Source: Bacillus mojavensis RO-H-1 = KCTC 3706 (GTDB taxonomy: Bacteria > Bacillota > Bacilli > Bacillales > Bacillaceae). From it: 64,000 nucleotides of DNA. Positions within the stretch are counted from its first letter, which is position 1; the number at the start of each line of letters is the position of its first letter. Of the stretch, positions 45,254 to 56,576 are shown one piece after another. The notes below the pieces were generated by a model. That model was not told the origin of the DNA. It saw only the letters and a program-made list of their open reading frames with translations, and did no database searches. A program made the translations under genes and the position numbers. Location: positions 682,001 through 746,000 of the forward strand of contig NZ_JH600279.1 in NCBI RefSeq assembly GCF_000245335.1, written 5' to 3'.

Positions 45254-46668
45254 ACCGGCAACACATACTTCGCAGTCAGCTTCGCATGCTGCTGGATTTG
45301 TTTAATGGAATCGGCTACATCCTGTGAATTGCTGCCTTTCAGTTCAAATGCGGCAATGGAATTGAAGGCTTCAAACAGGCTCAAATCAACAGATGTACCT
45401 GGTGCCGCAGCCGAGAAAGAAACAAGTTCCGTATCTCCCTTCAGCAGCCCGTCCGGAATGCTGATGGATTCAATGATCATATCCTCCGCCGCTTCAGGAA
45501 GCTGCCCGTTTTGTTTGAAATGCTCCGGATACAAATGACAGTCGGCAATATAGCAAGGCTCTTGTTCCAGCAATCCATCCGGAAGATCGGCGTCTTTTCC
45601 GAAACAGAGAACATCTAACAATAATTGCGCCATGTCGACGCCGAAGACCTTTTTAATATTCGGAATCATATTCCATCCGGCGAATCTGGCCGCAGACTCT
45701 ATTAAACCGGCTTCTCTATTTTTCATTAACTTGATTTCTGTATGTGTCGCACAGTTTTCCAGGCCAAGCCCTTCATTTGCCTTTCTGGCCGCTTCAATAA
45801 CGATCTTTTTCGCTTCATCATCCAAGATGGACGGCGTAATATGCGATGTTTCCGTAAATCCGATTTGCGGTGTTTTGTCATGAATCGCGACTGGAACATA
45901 TTCTCCGTCTGCCATGATCCCTTCTATGCTGATATAGTCGGAGTATCCCTCGGTTTGATACCAGTCCGGGTATTCTCCCTGTAAAAACTCCTCCGCAATA
46001 AACGGGGCTTCAAACGTAACCGCCTTTGGCACATTAATGGATTTCAAATAGTCATTGACTCGGTTAAACTCAGCTTCTGCTGTGTTGGTGTCCGTAATCA
46101 GCGTCACGCCGATTGAACTCGCCAAATAAGTCGGTTTTAAGATGAGCGGTGTACCGATCTCTTTCAGCGCGGCGCGGAAATCTTCAAGGGTTGTGACCCG
46201 TTTGTTTTTGATTGTTTTGACCCCGGCTTTATTAAACGCTGCCCTCATTTTATTTTTATCTCTGGCATTTTCGGCAGCTTGTACACCAGCTCCTCTTAAG
46301 CCGAGTCGTTCACAGGCTTTCGCCATCGGAGCGATGAATAATTCATTGTTTGTTGTGATGGCTTCCGCTCCAAACATTTCAGCAACCTTGACGATTTGCT
46401 CGACTACCTCTTCTTCGGGTTTGTCATGATCCTCATGCGCCCAGTAAATGGAATCGGGATGCTCAAAATCTGCGATGCTCTGAAAATAATCTTTATCCTT
46501 TATGACCGCGACCGAGTATTTTTCAATAAGCGCCGCATGGGAAGCTGTAATGGCAAATGGCCTTGGAATAAAGCTGACCAGGTTATATTTTTCAGCAGCG
46601 CTTTGATAAAACATGTGCGGCGGGCAGCCTCCTAGATCAGCGATAACCAAAACTGTTTTTCTCTCCAT
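45250..46668 (-). CDS. bacD: BacD, L-amino acid ligase (bacilysin synthetase)
   Basis: A 472-residue ATP-grasp ligase that joins L-alanine to L-anticapsin, forming bacilysin; known for broad dipeptide synthesis (YwfE). The ATP-grasp domain (about 140-350) shows GTPLILKPTYLASSIGVTLI and the metal-binding segment ENCATHTEIKLMKNREAGLIESAAR. A conserved N-terminal region includes the DLGGCPPHMFY segment. Within the bac operon, 22 bases after bacC. Confidence 0.96.
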   Translation of the reverse strand: MERKTVLVIADLGGCPPHMFYQSAAEKYNLVSFIPRPFAITASHAALIEKYSVAVIKDKDYFQSIADFEHPDSIYWAHEDHDKPEEEVVEQIVKVAEMFGAEAITTNNELFIAPMAKACERLGLRGAGVQAAENARDKNKMRAAFNKAGVKTIKNKRVTTLEDFRAALKEIGTPLILKPTYLASSIGVTLITDTNTAEAEFNRVNDYLKSINVPKAVTFEAPFIAEEFLQGEYPDWYQTEGYSDYISIEGIMADGEYVPVAIHDKTPQIGFTETSHITPSILDDEAKKIVIEAARKANEGLGLENCATHTEIKLMKNREAGLIESAARFAGWNMIPNIKKVFGVDMAQLLLDVLCFGKDADLPDGLLEQEPCYIADCHLYPEHFKQNGQLPEAAEDMIIESISIPDGLLKGDTELVSFSAAAPGTSVDLSLFEAFNSIAAFELKGSNSQDVADSIKQIQQHAKLTAKYVLPV

Positions 46669-46690
46669 ATGTAAAACACTCCTTCTCTCT

Positions 46691-48766
<2,076 letters not shown>

Positions 48767-48798
48767 GAGCACCAACCAATCTTTTAAATTTTAAGTAA

Positions 48799-48827
48799 AT
48801 TTTATCCAGCGGAGATAAGACTGTCAA
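48799..48827 (-). promoter_or_regulatory. Sigma-A promoter of bacABCDEF
   Basis: TTGACA (48822-48827), 17-base spacer and TAAAAT (48799-48804) on the minus strand, about 30 bases before the bacA ATG. Known regulation in B. subtilis (Spo0A, ComA-Phr, CodY, AbrB, ScoC) would act here; individual sites are not resolved by eye. Confidence 0.75.
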
Positions 48828-48866
48828 CATTATTTGGAAATATTGATAAATATCCCTATACAAACG

Positions 48867-48890
48867 AAAAAACCCTAAAAATAGGGTTTT
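48867..48890 (-). terminator. Terminator of ywfA
   Basis: Stem AAAACCCT / AGGGTTTT with a six-base AT loop; it lies just upstream of the bacA promoter and past the ywfA stop. Confidence 0.7.
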
Positions 48891-48926
48891 ATACATCGCT
48901 TATTTATAGGAATTTAGAAGCTTTGT

Positions 48927-50165
48927 TTATTGATATAATGAATGATCCGCTTTCTGATCATGAATGCCGTACTTTCTGTAGGCAAAAATACTGAGTCCCA
49001 ATCCCAGTACTGTAATGCCTGCACATATGAACCCGACAGCTGTATAACCATATCCCACGTATACCGGTCCCATCAAAGCAGAACCCAACGTCACGGCAAG
49101 ATTCGAGGCGAGGCTGTAAAACGCCATAATTTTCCCGCGATGACGCTCTGAGCAATCACTCAAAATGGTGCTGAGCAGCGTCACCGTCAAGCTCTGCATT
49201 AATCCCCAGATGAATAGACTGATGATGAGCAGAGGCATTGATGCAGGAGCATACGCGATACAAGCCAGCAGAACGCTGATGACCGCCAGCGCAATGACCA
49301 GAGAGCGCATTTTTCCAATACGGTCGGCAATCTTACCAGTAATGACGCTCATGGAAAATCCGATGCCATAAATCATGATAAATAAGCCGGCAGCCGTATT
49401 GCCTCCAGCAAAAACGTCCTGAAGGTAAGAGCCTAAAAACGAATACATACCGTAAAAGCCAATCATATTGCAAAAGGTGATTATGATATAAACGGGAACA
49501 CGCGGCACTTTAAGCGCGTCTCGAAATGTCCCCGCCGGCTCCTCTTTTTCCTCCAGGCTGCTGTTTTTATTATCGTTATGGCGGCGCATTTCAAATAGGA
49601 TGAGCAAAACAACAAGCGCACCCATCAAGGCGAAAATCCAGAACGTCCATCTCCAATGTAAGACGCCGCCTATAAATGATCCGATCGGCACACCGAAAAT
49701 CAGTGCAAGCGACCAGCTTGATACGATCAGTCCCATCACTTTGCCTCGATATGTATACGGGACACGATCCCCGACAACTGCGTAAGCGGTTGGGACAAAT
49801 GCACCTGCTGCCAATCCTGAAAGCGCCCGGCCTAAAAAGAAGAAAAAGATATTGTGTGCCAAAGCGCATATCACGGTTCCTATAATAAAGATCACAAGTC
49901 CCAACATTAAACTCAGTTCTCTCGAGTATTTATCCCCTAAAGGAACCAGCAGCGGGGCACCGATAAAAATCATAATCCCATATATACTGATAGATAGCGC
50001 AAGCACGCTGACATCTGAGTTGAAGGCATCTGCTAAATCAGGCAGCAGCGGTGAAATGACAAGCTCTTCAGATCCAGCCGCAAATACGCCCATTGTTAAA
50101 GCCAACGCAAGAAATAGCGGAAAATGATGTTTTGATTTGCTGTGATTGTTTTGTTTACTCTTCAT
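48927..50165 (-). CDS. ywfA: MFS efflux transporter YwfA
   Basis: A 412-residue 12-span member of the DHA1 drug:H+ antiporter group. GVFAAGSEELVISPLLPDLA in TM1 and MIFIGAPLLVPLGDKYSREL after TM2 are motif-A-type sequences; the central loop is charged. Substrate unknown. It lies immediately upstream of the bac operon on the same strand but with its own terminator, and is divergent from a second MFS gene. Confidence 0.85.
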   Translation of the reverse strand: MKSKQNNHSKSKHHFPLFLALALTMGVFAAGSEELVISPLLPDLADAFNSDVSVLALSISIYGIMIFIGAPLLVPLGDKYSRELSLMLGLVIFIIGTVICALAHNIFFFFLGRALSGLAAGAFVPTAYAVVGDRVPYTYRGKVMGLIVSSWSLALIFGVPIGSFIGGVLHWRWTFWIFALMGALVVLLILFEMRRHNDNKNSSLEEKEEPAGTFRDALKVPRVPVYIIITFCNMIGFYGMYSFLGSYLQDVFAGGNTAAGLFIMIYGIGFSMSVITGKIADRIGKMRSLVIALAVISVLLACIAYAPASMPLLIISLFIWGLMQSLTVTLLSTILSDCSERHRGKIMAFYSLASNLAVTLGSALMGPVYVGYGYTAVGFICAGITVLGLGLSIFAYRKYGIHDQKADHSLYQ

Positions 50166-50193
50166 TCTCCCTTAACACCTCTTCCGGAATCTT

Positions 50194-50246
50194 TTAAATA
50201 TAAAGTTGAATTATAGTTTAGCATCCTTTATTTACAATTTACAATT
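50194..50246 (-). promoter_or_regulatory. ywfA promoter region
   Basis: TTGTAA, about 16 bases and TATAAT (50210-50215) on the minus strand. The divergent gap 50166-50384 (about 220 bases) is very AT-rich and contains two near-identical TTTACAnTTCGAA sequences (about 50238-50250 and 50274-50285). Confidence 0.45.
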
Positions 50247-50330
50247 CGAACGAAAATGAATTTCTTTTTATTATTTACATTCGAATATAAATAAGAGATT
50301 TATTGTTTCAATTTTAAAATAAAATAAAAA

Positions 50331-50353
50331 CATATCCTGGGATATGCTATAGT
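50331..50353 (+). promoter_or_regulatory. Inverted repeat in the promoter of the Bcr-type transporter
   Basis: CATATCC-TG-GGATATG (50331-50346) lies directly upstream of a TATAGT -10 (50348-50353). The position inside the spacer suggests an operator, for a repressor or a MerR-type activator, but the cognate regulator is not in the window. Confidence 0.6.
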
Positions 50354-50384
50354 AATAGGATCATTTGTTAAGGTGGGTCATGTG

Positions 50385-51584
50385 ATGAATCAAGGTTATT
50401 CAACAGCCGCGCGTTTCAGGCTCGGCATGGTATTCATTCTCGGCACGCTGGCGTCATTCGGGCCGCTGTCTCTTGATATGTATTTGCCTGCTCTTCCCCA
50501 AGTCGCTGCCGACCTGCATACGACCGCGTCACTCGCACAGCTGAGCTTAACGTTCTGTCTGCTCGGGCTTGCGCTCGGACAGATTATCGTCGGACCGCTT
50601 AGTGATATGAAAGGGCGCCGGAAACCGCTGATCATATCAATGGTGCTTTATACACTCTCTTCCTTATTATGCGCGTTCAGCCCTTCTGTCGCGTTTCTAA
50701 TTATCATGAGGTTTATCCAGGGCTTTACCGGAGCGGCGGGGATTGTCATCGCCCGCGCCACTGCCCGCGATATGTACTCAGGCAAAGACCTGACCGCTTT
50801 TTTCTCATTGTTAATGCTCGTAAACGGAGCGGCACCAATTTTAGCCCCGATTACGGGAGGATTCATCCTTCAATTTACTGACTGGTCAACCGTGTTTATC
50901 GTGCTGGCCGGGATCGGGTGTCTTATTTTTGTCGCGGTTCTTACCGCATTGCCTGAATCACTGCCTCCTGAAAAACGGACAAAGGGCGGACTCCATGAGA
51001 CGCTGACCACATTTCGGCACTTGCTTGCCGACCGGGCGTTTATGGGTTTTGCTTTCAGCCAGGCCTTTATCATGACCGGCATGTTTGCTTATATTTCCGG
51101 TTCGCCATTTGTCCTGCAAAACATATACGGTGTGTCGGCCCAGATGTTCAGCATGTTGTTTGCCATCAACGGGGCGGGCATTATTGCGGCTACACAGATG
51201 ACAGGGCGGCTGGCCAAAAATGTTGATGAGCGCAAGCTGTTCATCTCTGGTCTATTGATCTCCATCATCGGAAGCGCCGCACTTCTTTTGTCGCTCACTT
51301 TTGACCTCGGGCTGTTCGCTGTCTGCGCATCTTTATTTATTATCGTCTCCAGTGTCGGTATCGTCACAACGACAGGTTTTACGCTGGCGATGCAAAAGCA
51401 GGAAAAAGGGGCGGGCAGCGCCGCGGCGCTCCTTGGGCTTCTGCCCTTTATCGGAGGGGCCATTGCCGCTCCGCTCGTCGGTGTTGCCGGGGAAGAAAGC
51501 GCGTGGCCGATGGCGCTGAGTATATTTGGCTTTGATGTGCTCGCGATATTGTCCTATGTGTTTCTTGTCAGACGTAACGCATAA
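50385..51584 (+). CDS. Bcr/CflA family drug-efflux transporter
   Basis: A 399-residue 12-span DHA1 transporter of the Bcr/CflA (bicyclomycin/chloramphenicol resistance) type. PLSLDMYLPALPQVA in TM1, VGPLSDMKGRRKPL (motif A) and RFIQGFTGAAGIVIARA (TM4, motif B) are typical. It resembles YdgK of B. subtilis, but I do not recall a gene here in 168, where ywfA and rocC are neighbours, so it may be an extra gene. The ATG start is 8 bases after AAGGTGG; a GTG four codons upstream overlaps that site. It shares a bidirectional terminator with rocC. Confidence 0.85.
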   Translation: MNQGYSTAARFRLGMVFILGTLASFGPLSLDMYLPALPQVAADLHTTASLAQLSLTFCLLGLALGQIIVGPLSDMKGRRKPLIISMVLYTLSSLLCAFSPSVAFLIIMRFIQGFTGAAGIVIARATARDMYSGKDLTAFFSLLMLVNGAAPILAPITGGFILQFTDWSTVFIVLAGIGCLIFVAVLTALPESLPPEKRTKGGLHETLTTFRHLLADRAFMGFAFSQAFIMTGMFAYISGSPFVLQNIYGVSAQMFSMLFAINGAGIIAATQMTGRLAKNVDERKLFISGLLISIIGSAALLLSLTFDLGLFAVCASLFIIVSSVGIVTTTGFTLAMQKQEKGAGSAAALLGLLPFIGGAIAAPLVGVAGEESAWPMALSIFGFDVLAILSYVFLVRRNA

Positions 51585-51614
51585 AAAGCTCTCCGGCCTC
51601 CCGGAGAGCTTTTT
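51584..51614. terminator. Bidirectional terminator between the Bcr-type gene and rocC
   Basis: Perfect stem AAAAAGCTCTCCGG / CCGGAGAGCTTTTT with loop CCTC, between convergent stops. Confidence 0.9.
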
Positions 51615-53027
51615 CTATTGCGCTTCTGTTTGCTCTTTTTTCAGCGGTTCTTTTTGTAAGCGTTTCTTGATGCTCAGATGATAGTACGCATAGCAGAAAA
51701 TAATGAGTGGTACACCGCAGTACAAGCCGATTCTTTGATCTGGGATGAAAATAAGGCTTATCAATATGCATCCGTATAATACAAATCCAAGAATCGGCAC
51801 CAACGGATAAAGAGGTGTTCTGAATTCCAGGTCGTTCACGTTCCCGCCTTCAGCGAGGAACCGCCTGCGAAAGAAAAATTGCGAGGCGCAAATGGACATC
51901 CACGCGACAACTGTCACCATCCCTGAGATTGATATACACCATAAATAAACGGTTTCTGCAGCCATGACGCTAGTCAGCAGCGAACAGCCGGAAATCCCAA
52001 TCGTAATCAGCAGGGCATTGATCGGCACCCCTTTTTTGGTCAGTCTGGTTAAAAGGGCCGGACCCATTTTGTTTGTTGAAAGCGACCACATCATGCGCGA
52101 GGCTGCATATAAACCAGAATTGGCAACAGATAAAATCGCCGTTAATATGACAAAGTTCATCATATCAGCCGCAAACGGGATGCCGATTTGATCAAGCACC
52201 GCTACAAACGGACTTTCAATCACCCCCGCTGTTTCGTACGGAAGAATGGCGACCAAGACGAACATGGCCAGCACAAAGAAAAACAGCGTTCGCCAGATGA
52301 CATTTCGAATGGACTTCGGCAGTGTCTTTTCCGGACTTTCACTCTCCCCTGCCGCAATTCCGACCAGCTCCGTCCCCTGAAATGAGAAATTGACCATAAC
52401 CAGCGTAAACATAACAGCCAGCACACCATTTGGAAACAGTCCTTTATCGGTCATGAAATGAGATAGAAAAGGCGTTTCCTGGCCGCCTTTAAAATCAATC
52501 AAGCCAAACACAGCGCACCCGCCGATCACGATAAATAATATGATCGCTGTCACTTTGATGCTCGAAAACCAAAATTCCATTTCCGCAAAGCTTCTGACTG
52601 ACAGCACATTAATTAAAAAGATGATGATACCGAAAACGAGGCACCATATCCAGATTGGCACGGAGGGCAGCCATCTTTGCATCAAAATGCCCGCTGACGT
52701 TAGCTCCAAGCCGACTGTATTCGCCCAGCTGAACCAATACAGCCAGCCGATCATAAAACCTGTCGACGGTCCCAAAAACTTTGCAGCATAAGCTTGAAAC
52801 GATCCGGAGACCGGCATGGCAACAGCCAGCTCCCCTAAACAAAGCATGACTAGATACATTAAAAATCCGCCAATCATATAGGCAACAATGGCTCCGAGCG
52901 GCCCCGCCTGGCTGATCGTAAAGCCTGAACCTAAAAACAGACCGGTGCCGATGACGCCGCCCAAGGCAATCATAAACAAATGCCGGCTTTTCATACTGCG
53001 CTGCAATTCATTTTTATGATCCTGCAT
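51615..53027 (-). CDS. rocC: RocC, amino acid permease of arginine/ornithine catabolism
   Basis: A 470-residue 12-span APC-family permease (amino acid transporter) for arginine/ornithine uptake. The first segment has GGVIGTGLFLGSG and TM3 GLELTSAGI-type sequence. The start is one of two adjacent ATGs; the second is better spaced from GGGAGAAGG. It overlaps the rocB stop. Last gene of rocABC. Confidence 0.94.
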   Translation of the reverse strand: MQDHKNELQRSMKSRHLFMIALGGVIGTGLFLGSGFTISQAGPLGAIVAYMIGGFLMYLVMLCLGELAVAMPVSGSFQAYAAKFLGPSTGFMIGWLYWFSWANTVGLELTSAGILMQRWLPSVPIWIWCLVFGIIIFLINVLSVRSFAEMEFWFSSIKVTAIILFIVIGGCAVFGLIDFKGGQETPFLSHFMTDKGLFPNGVLAVMFTLVMVNFSFQGTELVGIAAGESESPEKTLPKSIRNVIWRTLFFFVLAMFVLVAILPYETAGVIESPFVAVLDQIGIPFAADMMNFVILTAILSVANSGLYAASRMMWSLSTNKMGPALLTRLTKKGVPINALLITIGISGCSLLTSVMAAETVYLWCISISGMVTVVAWMSICASQFFFRRRFLAEGGNVNDLEFRTPLYPLVPILGFVLYGCILISLIFIPDQRIGLYCGVPLIIFCYAYYHLSIKKRLQKEPLKKEQTEAQ

Positions 53028-54727
53028 CATCCTTCTCCCTTCGGCTCTTTTGTGCTGATATTCATCCGATAGCTTTGCAAAAGGTGAACAGTGGTCTGCT
53101 GTATCAGATCAGGCAATATATGAAATGTGTACGGCTTGTATACTCTTTCAGTCCATTTATGTCCGTCTTTGCCGTATACCCCCATGTTAATGGAAGGAAT
53201 GTTCAGTTTCCGTATGTCTTTGAACGGAATGGTTCCAATCATCTCCCACCCCGGGAAGTTTCTGATAAAGGAATCAATTTCGTCATCGGTTTCGTGCAGC
53301 GACAAAAAGCTGCCGTCTGCCAAGTAAGGGAAAAACTTTTTGAAAACAAATGTTTCACCTGTCGTTTTGGCGGTTTTGTCCAGCGCTTCTTTGATCACAT
53401 GCTGCAATAGCTGGTCTCTTGTGCTTTCTTCTTTTAAATAGTTATGCGGTAAATAAGGAGGAGCATAAAACAGAATGACTTTTGCGCCCTGATCGGGATC
53501 AAGCTTTTGGAGTTCTTCAATTGCATGAAAACATCTCATGCGCAGTTCAAGGTGCTCATTGGCTTTGAATGCTTGCTCTATACACTGCTCAGGATCGATA
53601 CCGCGGCTTCTTAGCTTTTCCATGTACTGGTCCAGACTGAAGACTTGAATATCCCAAGACAAATGTCTCTTTGGAAGATTTGTTCGCTTTAGATATTCTT
53701 CATAATAATCAGATAATTTTTGTTTTGTGATCCGGCACGCCTCCTCAGCGACTTGGGTAAGCTGGTCCATGACTTCCTTTGCTGTTTTTTCATATATAAA
53801 ATAATTGAAATACAAATAGCTGCTGACGGCGGTTTGGACGTTATAGGATTCCTTGTTATCACGCTGGTACAAGCAGGATGGGGGCAGAACCAATTCGCCT
53901 TCAATCTTTTCTGCTAAATGAATATTGTTGTGGATGCGGCTTGTGATTTCAGAAGAAATGAAATTTGGATCAATGCCAGCAAGCGTATCTCCGACATGCA
54001 CTTCCCGGCCTGATATATAAAAGCAAGGCAGCAGCTTTCCCGCGGCTCCGGTGTAAATATATCTTGTTGAATCACCATCGTATAGCGGCGTAATGAAATC
54101 GGTATTAATAGCAGCCAGATACTGAATCTGTTTCTCCTTTTTTAATCGGTTCAGCTCAGAAATACTGGCGAGAATACCGGCATGCTGACTTTCTTCATCC
54201 GGATTTGCCATAAATAATAAATTTCCCGGCAATGCTTCGCGGTTCTCTGAAAAGTGCAGGAGATTGGACAAATGCACTGCGATGCCGCTTTGCATGTCGA
54301 CAGAGCCTCTGCCGAACATCCATTCACCCGACTTGGCGTCCCGCTGAACGTCTTCATCAAAAGCATAGCTGGAGAAATACTCAGCCAATTTTTCAGAATC
54401 AAAAGCGATATCCTTTAGCGGTCCAAAATCTTCAATTCCCACTGTATCCAAGTGGGCGTGATAAATGACGGTATTCCGGCTTTCCCCACTGCCTTTCACA
54501 AACGCAAACATATTTTTCCGGTTGTACGGGTCGTTAGGTATAGCCTGCTCCCATACATGGCAAGGATGTTCCTGAAAATAAGGATAGCTCATGATGACTT
54601 CTTTGATAAAATCAGCTTTCGTCCCTTCCCCGATGGTGCCATTCACACTGCTGAGACTGACCAGAGACTTTGTCAGTGCCTCAATCCGTTCTGCCGGCAT
54701 CATGTGACTGATTTTTGTATAGAGCAT
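53027..54727 (-). CDS. rocB: RocB, M20-type peptidase-like protein of arginine catabolism
   Basis: A 566-residue protein in the roc operon with an M20/M28 zinc-peptidase pattern: VIYHAHLDTVG near residue 90, GRGSVDMQSGIAV near 145 and NPDEESQHAG near 180. The catalytic role is not firmly established, though it is needed for or accompanies arginine use. The overlap with rocC and the stem-loop in the 71-base gap from rocA support coordinated expression. Confidence 0.9.
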   Translation of the reverse strand: MLYTKISHMMPAERIEALTKSLVSLSSVNGTIGEGTKADFIKEVIMSYPYFQEHPCHVWEQAIPNDPYNRKNMFAFVKGSGESRNTVIYHAHLDTVGIEDFGPLKDIAFDSEKLAEYFSSYAFDEDVQRDAKSGEWMFGRGSVDMQSGIAVHLSNLLHFSENREALPGNLLFMANPDEESQHAGILASISELNRLKKEKQIQYLAAINTDFITPLYDGDSTRYIYTGAAGKLLPCFYISGREVHVGDTLAGIDPNFISSEITSRIHNNIHLAEKIEGELVLPPSCLYQRDNKESYNVQTAVSSYLYFNYFIYEKTAKEVMDQLTQVAEEACRITKQKLSDYYEEYLKRTNLPKRHLSWDIQVFSLDQYMEKLRSRGIDPEQCIEQAFKANEHLELRMRCFHAIEELQKLDPDQGAKVILFYAPPYLPHNYLKEESTRDQLLQHVIKEALDKTAKTTGETFVFKKFFPYLADGSFLSLHETDDEIDSFIRNFPGWEMIGTIPFKDIRKLNIPSINMGVYGKDGHKWTERVYKPYTFHILPDLIQQTTVHLLQSYRMNISTKEPKGEG

Positions 54728-54753
54728 ACATCATCCCCCTCATCCCAAAATGT

Positions 54754-54786
54754 AAATAGTGCGATCTAAACACAATCGCACTATTT
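54754..54786 (-). other. Stem-loop between rocA and rocB
   Basis: Stem AAATAGTGCGAT / ATCGCACTATTT with a 9-base loop and no long T-run on the transcribed strand. A candidate processing or stability element that could raise rocA over rocB rather than a terminator. Confidence 0.6.
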
Positions 54787-54798
54787 CCGTTTTCTCAA

Positions 54799-56346
54799 TT
54801 AATACGCTTCGGATGTTGTTTTCGCCTGCATATGAAGAATTAAATAATCCGGACCTCCTGCTTTTGAGTCTGTTCCAGACATATTAAATCCGCCGAATGG
54901 CTGATAGCCGACAATAGCTCCGGTACAGCCTCTGTTAAAGTATAAGTTTCCGACATGAAAATCCTCGCGAGCCCGCTCAATGTGCGCACGGTTTTTTGTC
55001 AGCAGAGCGCCTGTCAGTCCGTATTCTGTGTTATTTGCAATCTCAAGCATATGGTCGAAATCACGCGCTTTGCAGATGGCAGCAACCGGCCCGAAGATTT
55101 CTTCCTGCATGAGGCGTGCATGTTCATCAACATCTGCAAAGATCGTCGGCTGAATAAAGTAGCCTTTTGAATCATCACCTTCTCCGCCGGTCAAAAGCTT
55201 GCCTTCAGACTTGCCGATTTCAATATAGCGCATGACCTTATTATAGGATGCTTCATGAATGACAGGTCCCATATACGTATCAGGATCTTCCGGACTTCCG
55301 ACTGTCAGCGTTTTGGTCAGCGCAACTGCTTTTTCTACGACTTCATCATAGACATCCTGATGAATCACTGCACGGGAGCCCGCTGAACATTTTTGCCCTG
55401 AGTACCCGAATGCGGAGTAAACGATAGAAGAGGCAGCAAGATCCAAATCAGCATCTTTGTCGACAAGCACTGTATCTTTCCCGCCCATTTCAGCAATCAC
55501 GCGTTTCAGCCATTTTTGGCCCGGCTGCACTTTTGCGGCACGCTCATAAATTCGGCAGCCGACAGCACGGGAGCCTGTAAATGATACAAATCTTGTTTTA
55601 GGGTGTTCAACTAAGAAATCACCAATTTCGGCTCCATCTCCCGGAATGTAATTGAGAACGCCGTTTGGCAAACCCGCTTCCTCCATCACCTCGACAAATT
55701 TAGCAGCCACGACTGGCGCAGCATCTGCCGGCTTCAGCAGAATTGTATTCCCCGTAACAATCGCAGCCGCAGCCGTTCCTGCCATAATGGCGAGCGGGAA
55801 ATTAAATGGCGAAATGACAATGCCGACGCCAAGCGCTTCATAATGATATTGATTATGCTCGCCTGCCCGGCTCTTTACCGGAGCCCCGTTCTTCAGCTTT
55901 ACGATTTGGCGCGCGTAGTATTCCAAAAAGTCTATTGCTTCCGCTGTGTCAGCATCTGCTTCCTTCCAAGGTTTTCCCGCTTCCTTTACCAGATAGCTTG
56001 AAAATTCATGCTTTCTTCTGCGTAAAATAGCCGCAGCTTTAAAAAGGATATTCGCGCGATGCTCCGGTCTTTGTTTTTTCCACGATTCAAATGCCTGTAA
56101 CGCCGATTGCATCGCTTTTTCAGCAAGCTCTTGATTAGCCGTTGAGGCGTAGCCGATCACTTCTTCCTTATTGGCCGGATTAATCGAAACAATTTTGCGA
56201 TCCGTTTCGATCTTTTCTCCATTAATGACAAGCGGATAATGCTTGCCGAGCTGAGTATTTACAAAGGCCAATGATTCTTGAAAGGCTGTTTTATGCTTCG
56301 CTTCCTTAAAATCAGTAAATGGTTCGTGCGCATATGAAACGGTCAT
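54799..56346 (-). CDS. rocA: RocA, 1-pyrroline-5-carboxylate dehydrogenase
   Basis: A 515-residue aldehyde dehydrogenase that oxidises 1-pyrroline-5-carboxylate (glutamate semialdehyde) to glutamate with NAD. The catalytic Cys lies in [13 protein letters not shown] and the Glu in [18 protein letters not shown] is the nucleotide loop. The ATG follows GAGGGGGACTACAT. First gene of rocABC, preceded by a sigma-L promoter. Confidence 0.97.
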   Translation of the reverse strand: MTVSYAHEPFTDFKEAKHKTAFQESLAFVNTQLGKHYPLVINGEKIETDRKIVSINPANKEEVIGYASTANQELAEKAMQSALQAFESWKKQRPEHRANILFKAAAILRRRKHEFSSYLVKEAGKPWKEADADTAEAIDFLEYYARQIVKLKNGAPVKSRAGEHNQYHYEALGVGIVISPFNFPLAIMAGTAAAAIVTGNTILLKPADAAPVVAAKFVEVMEEAGLPNGVLNYIPGDGAEIGDFLVEHPKTRFVSFTGSRAVGCRIYERAAKVQPGQKWLKRVIAEMGGKDTVLVDKDADLDLAASSIVYSAFGYSGQKCSAGSRAVIHQDVYDEVVEKAVALTKTLTVGSPEDPDTYMGPVIHEASYNKVMRYIEIGKSEGKLLTGGEGDDSKGYFIQPTIFADVDEHARLMQEEIFGPVAAICKARDFDHMLEIANNTEYGLTGALLTKNRAHIERAREDFHVGNLYFNRGCTGAIVGYQPFGGFNMSGTDSKAGGPDYLILHMQAKTTSEAY

Positions 56347-56391
56347 ATGTAGTCCCCCTCGTTATGTAATATGTCTTCTCATAAAGATAAA

Positions 56392-56407
56392 AGCAAGATT
56401 CGTACCA
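56392..56407 (-). promoter_or_regulatory. Sigma-L (sigma-54) promoter of rocABC
   Basis: TGGTAC-GAATC-TTGCT on the minus strand fits the -24/-12 consensus TGGCAC-N5-TTGCA. It lies about 46 bases before the rocA ATG and needs RocR. Confidence 0.8.
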
Positions 56408-56493
56408 GTGCTTCGCCTTTTCACAAAAAAACTTGCAGAATCGCAGAGAAATTTGTCAGAAATCTAAACATATTGCCTTCTGTGAATAGAAAG

Positions 56494-56510
56494 TGCAAAA
56501 TCACTTTGCG
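56494..56510. promoter_or_regulatory. RocR binding dyad (upstream activating sequence)
   Basis: Imperfect dyad TGCAAAATCACTTTGCG about 95-110 bases upstream of the rocABC sigma-L promoter, of the type bound by RocR. In B. subtilis this region also acts as the downstream activating sequence for rocG. Confidence 0.6.
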
Positions 56511-56536
56511 ATTTTCATCCATACACAAACAAAAAA

Positions 56537-56551
56537 GCAAAATTTTTTTGC
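56537..56551. promoter_or_regulatory. Second RocR-like dyad, or rocG terminator
   Basis: GCAAAA-ttt-TTTTGC dyad. On the minus strand it is followed by a T6 run 25-35 bases after the rocG stop, so it can also serve as an intrinsic terminator. The two uses cannot be separated from sequence. Confidence 0.45.
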
Positions 56552-56576
56552 AGGAGGAGGGAGGGATTACCCCCAC

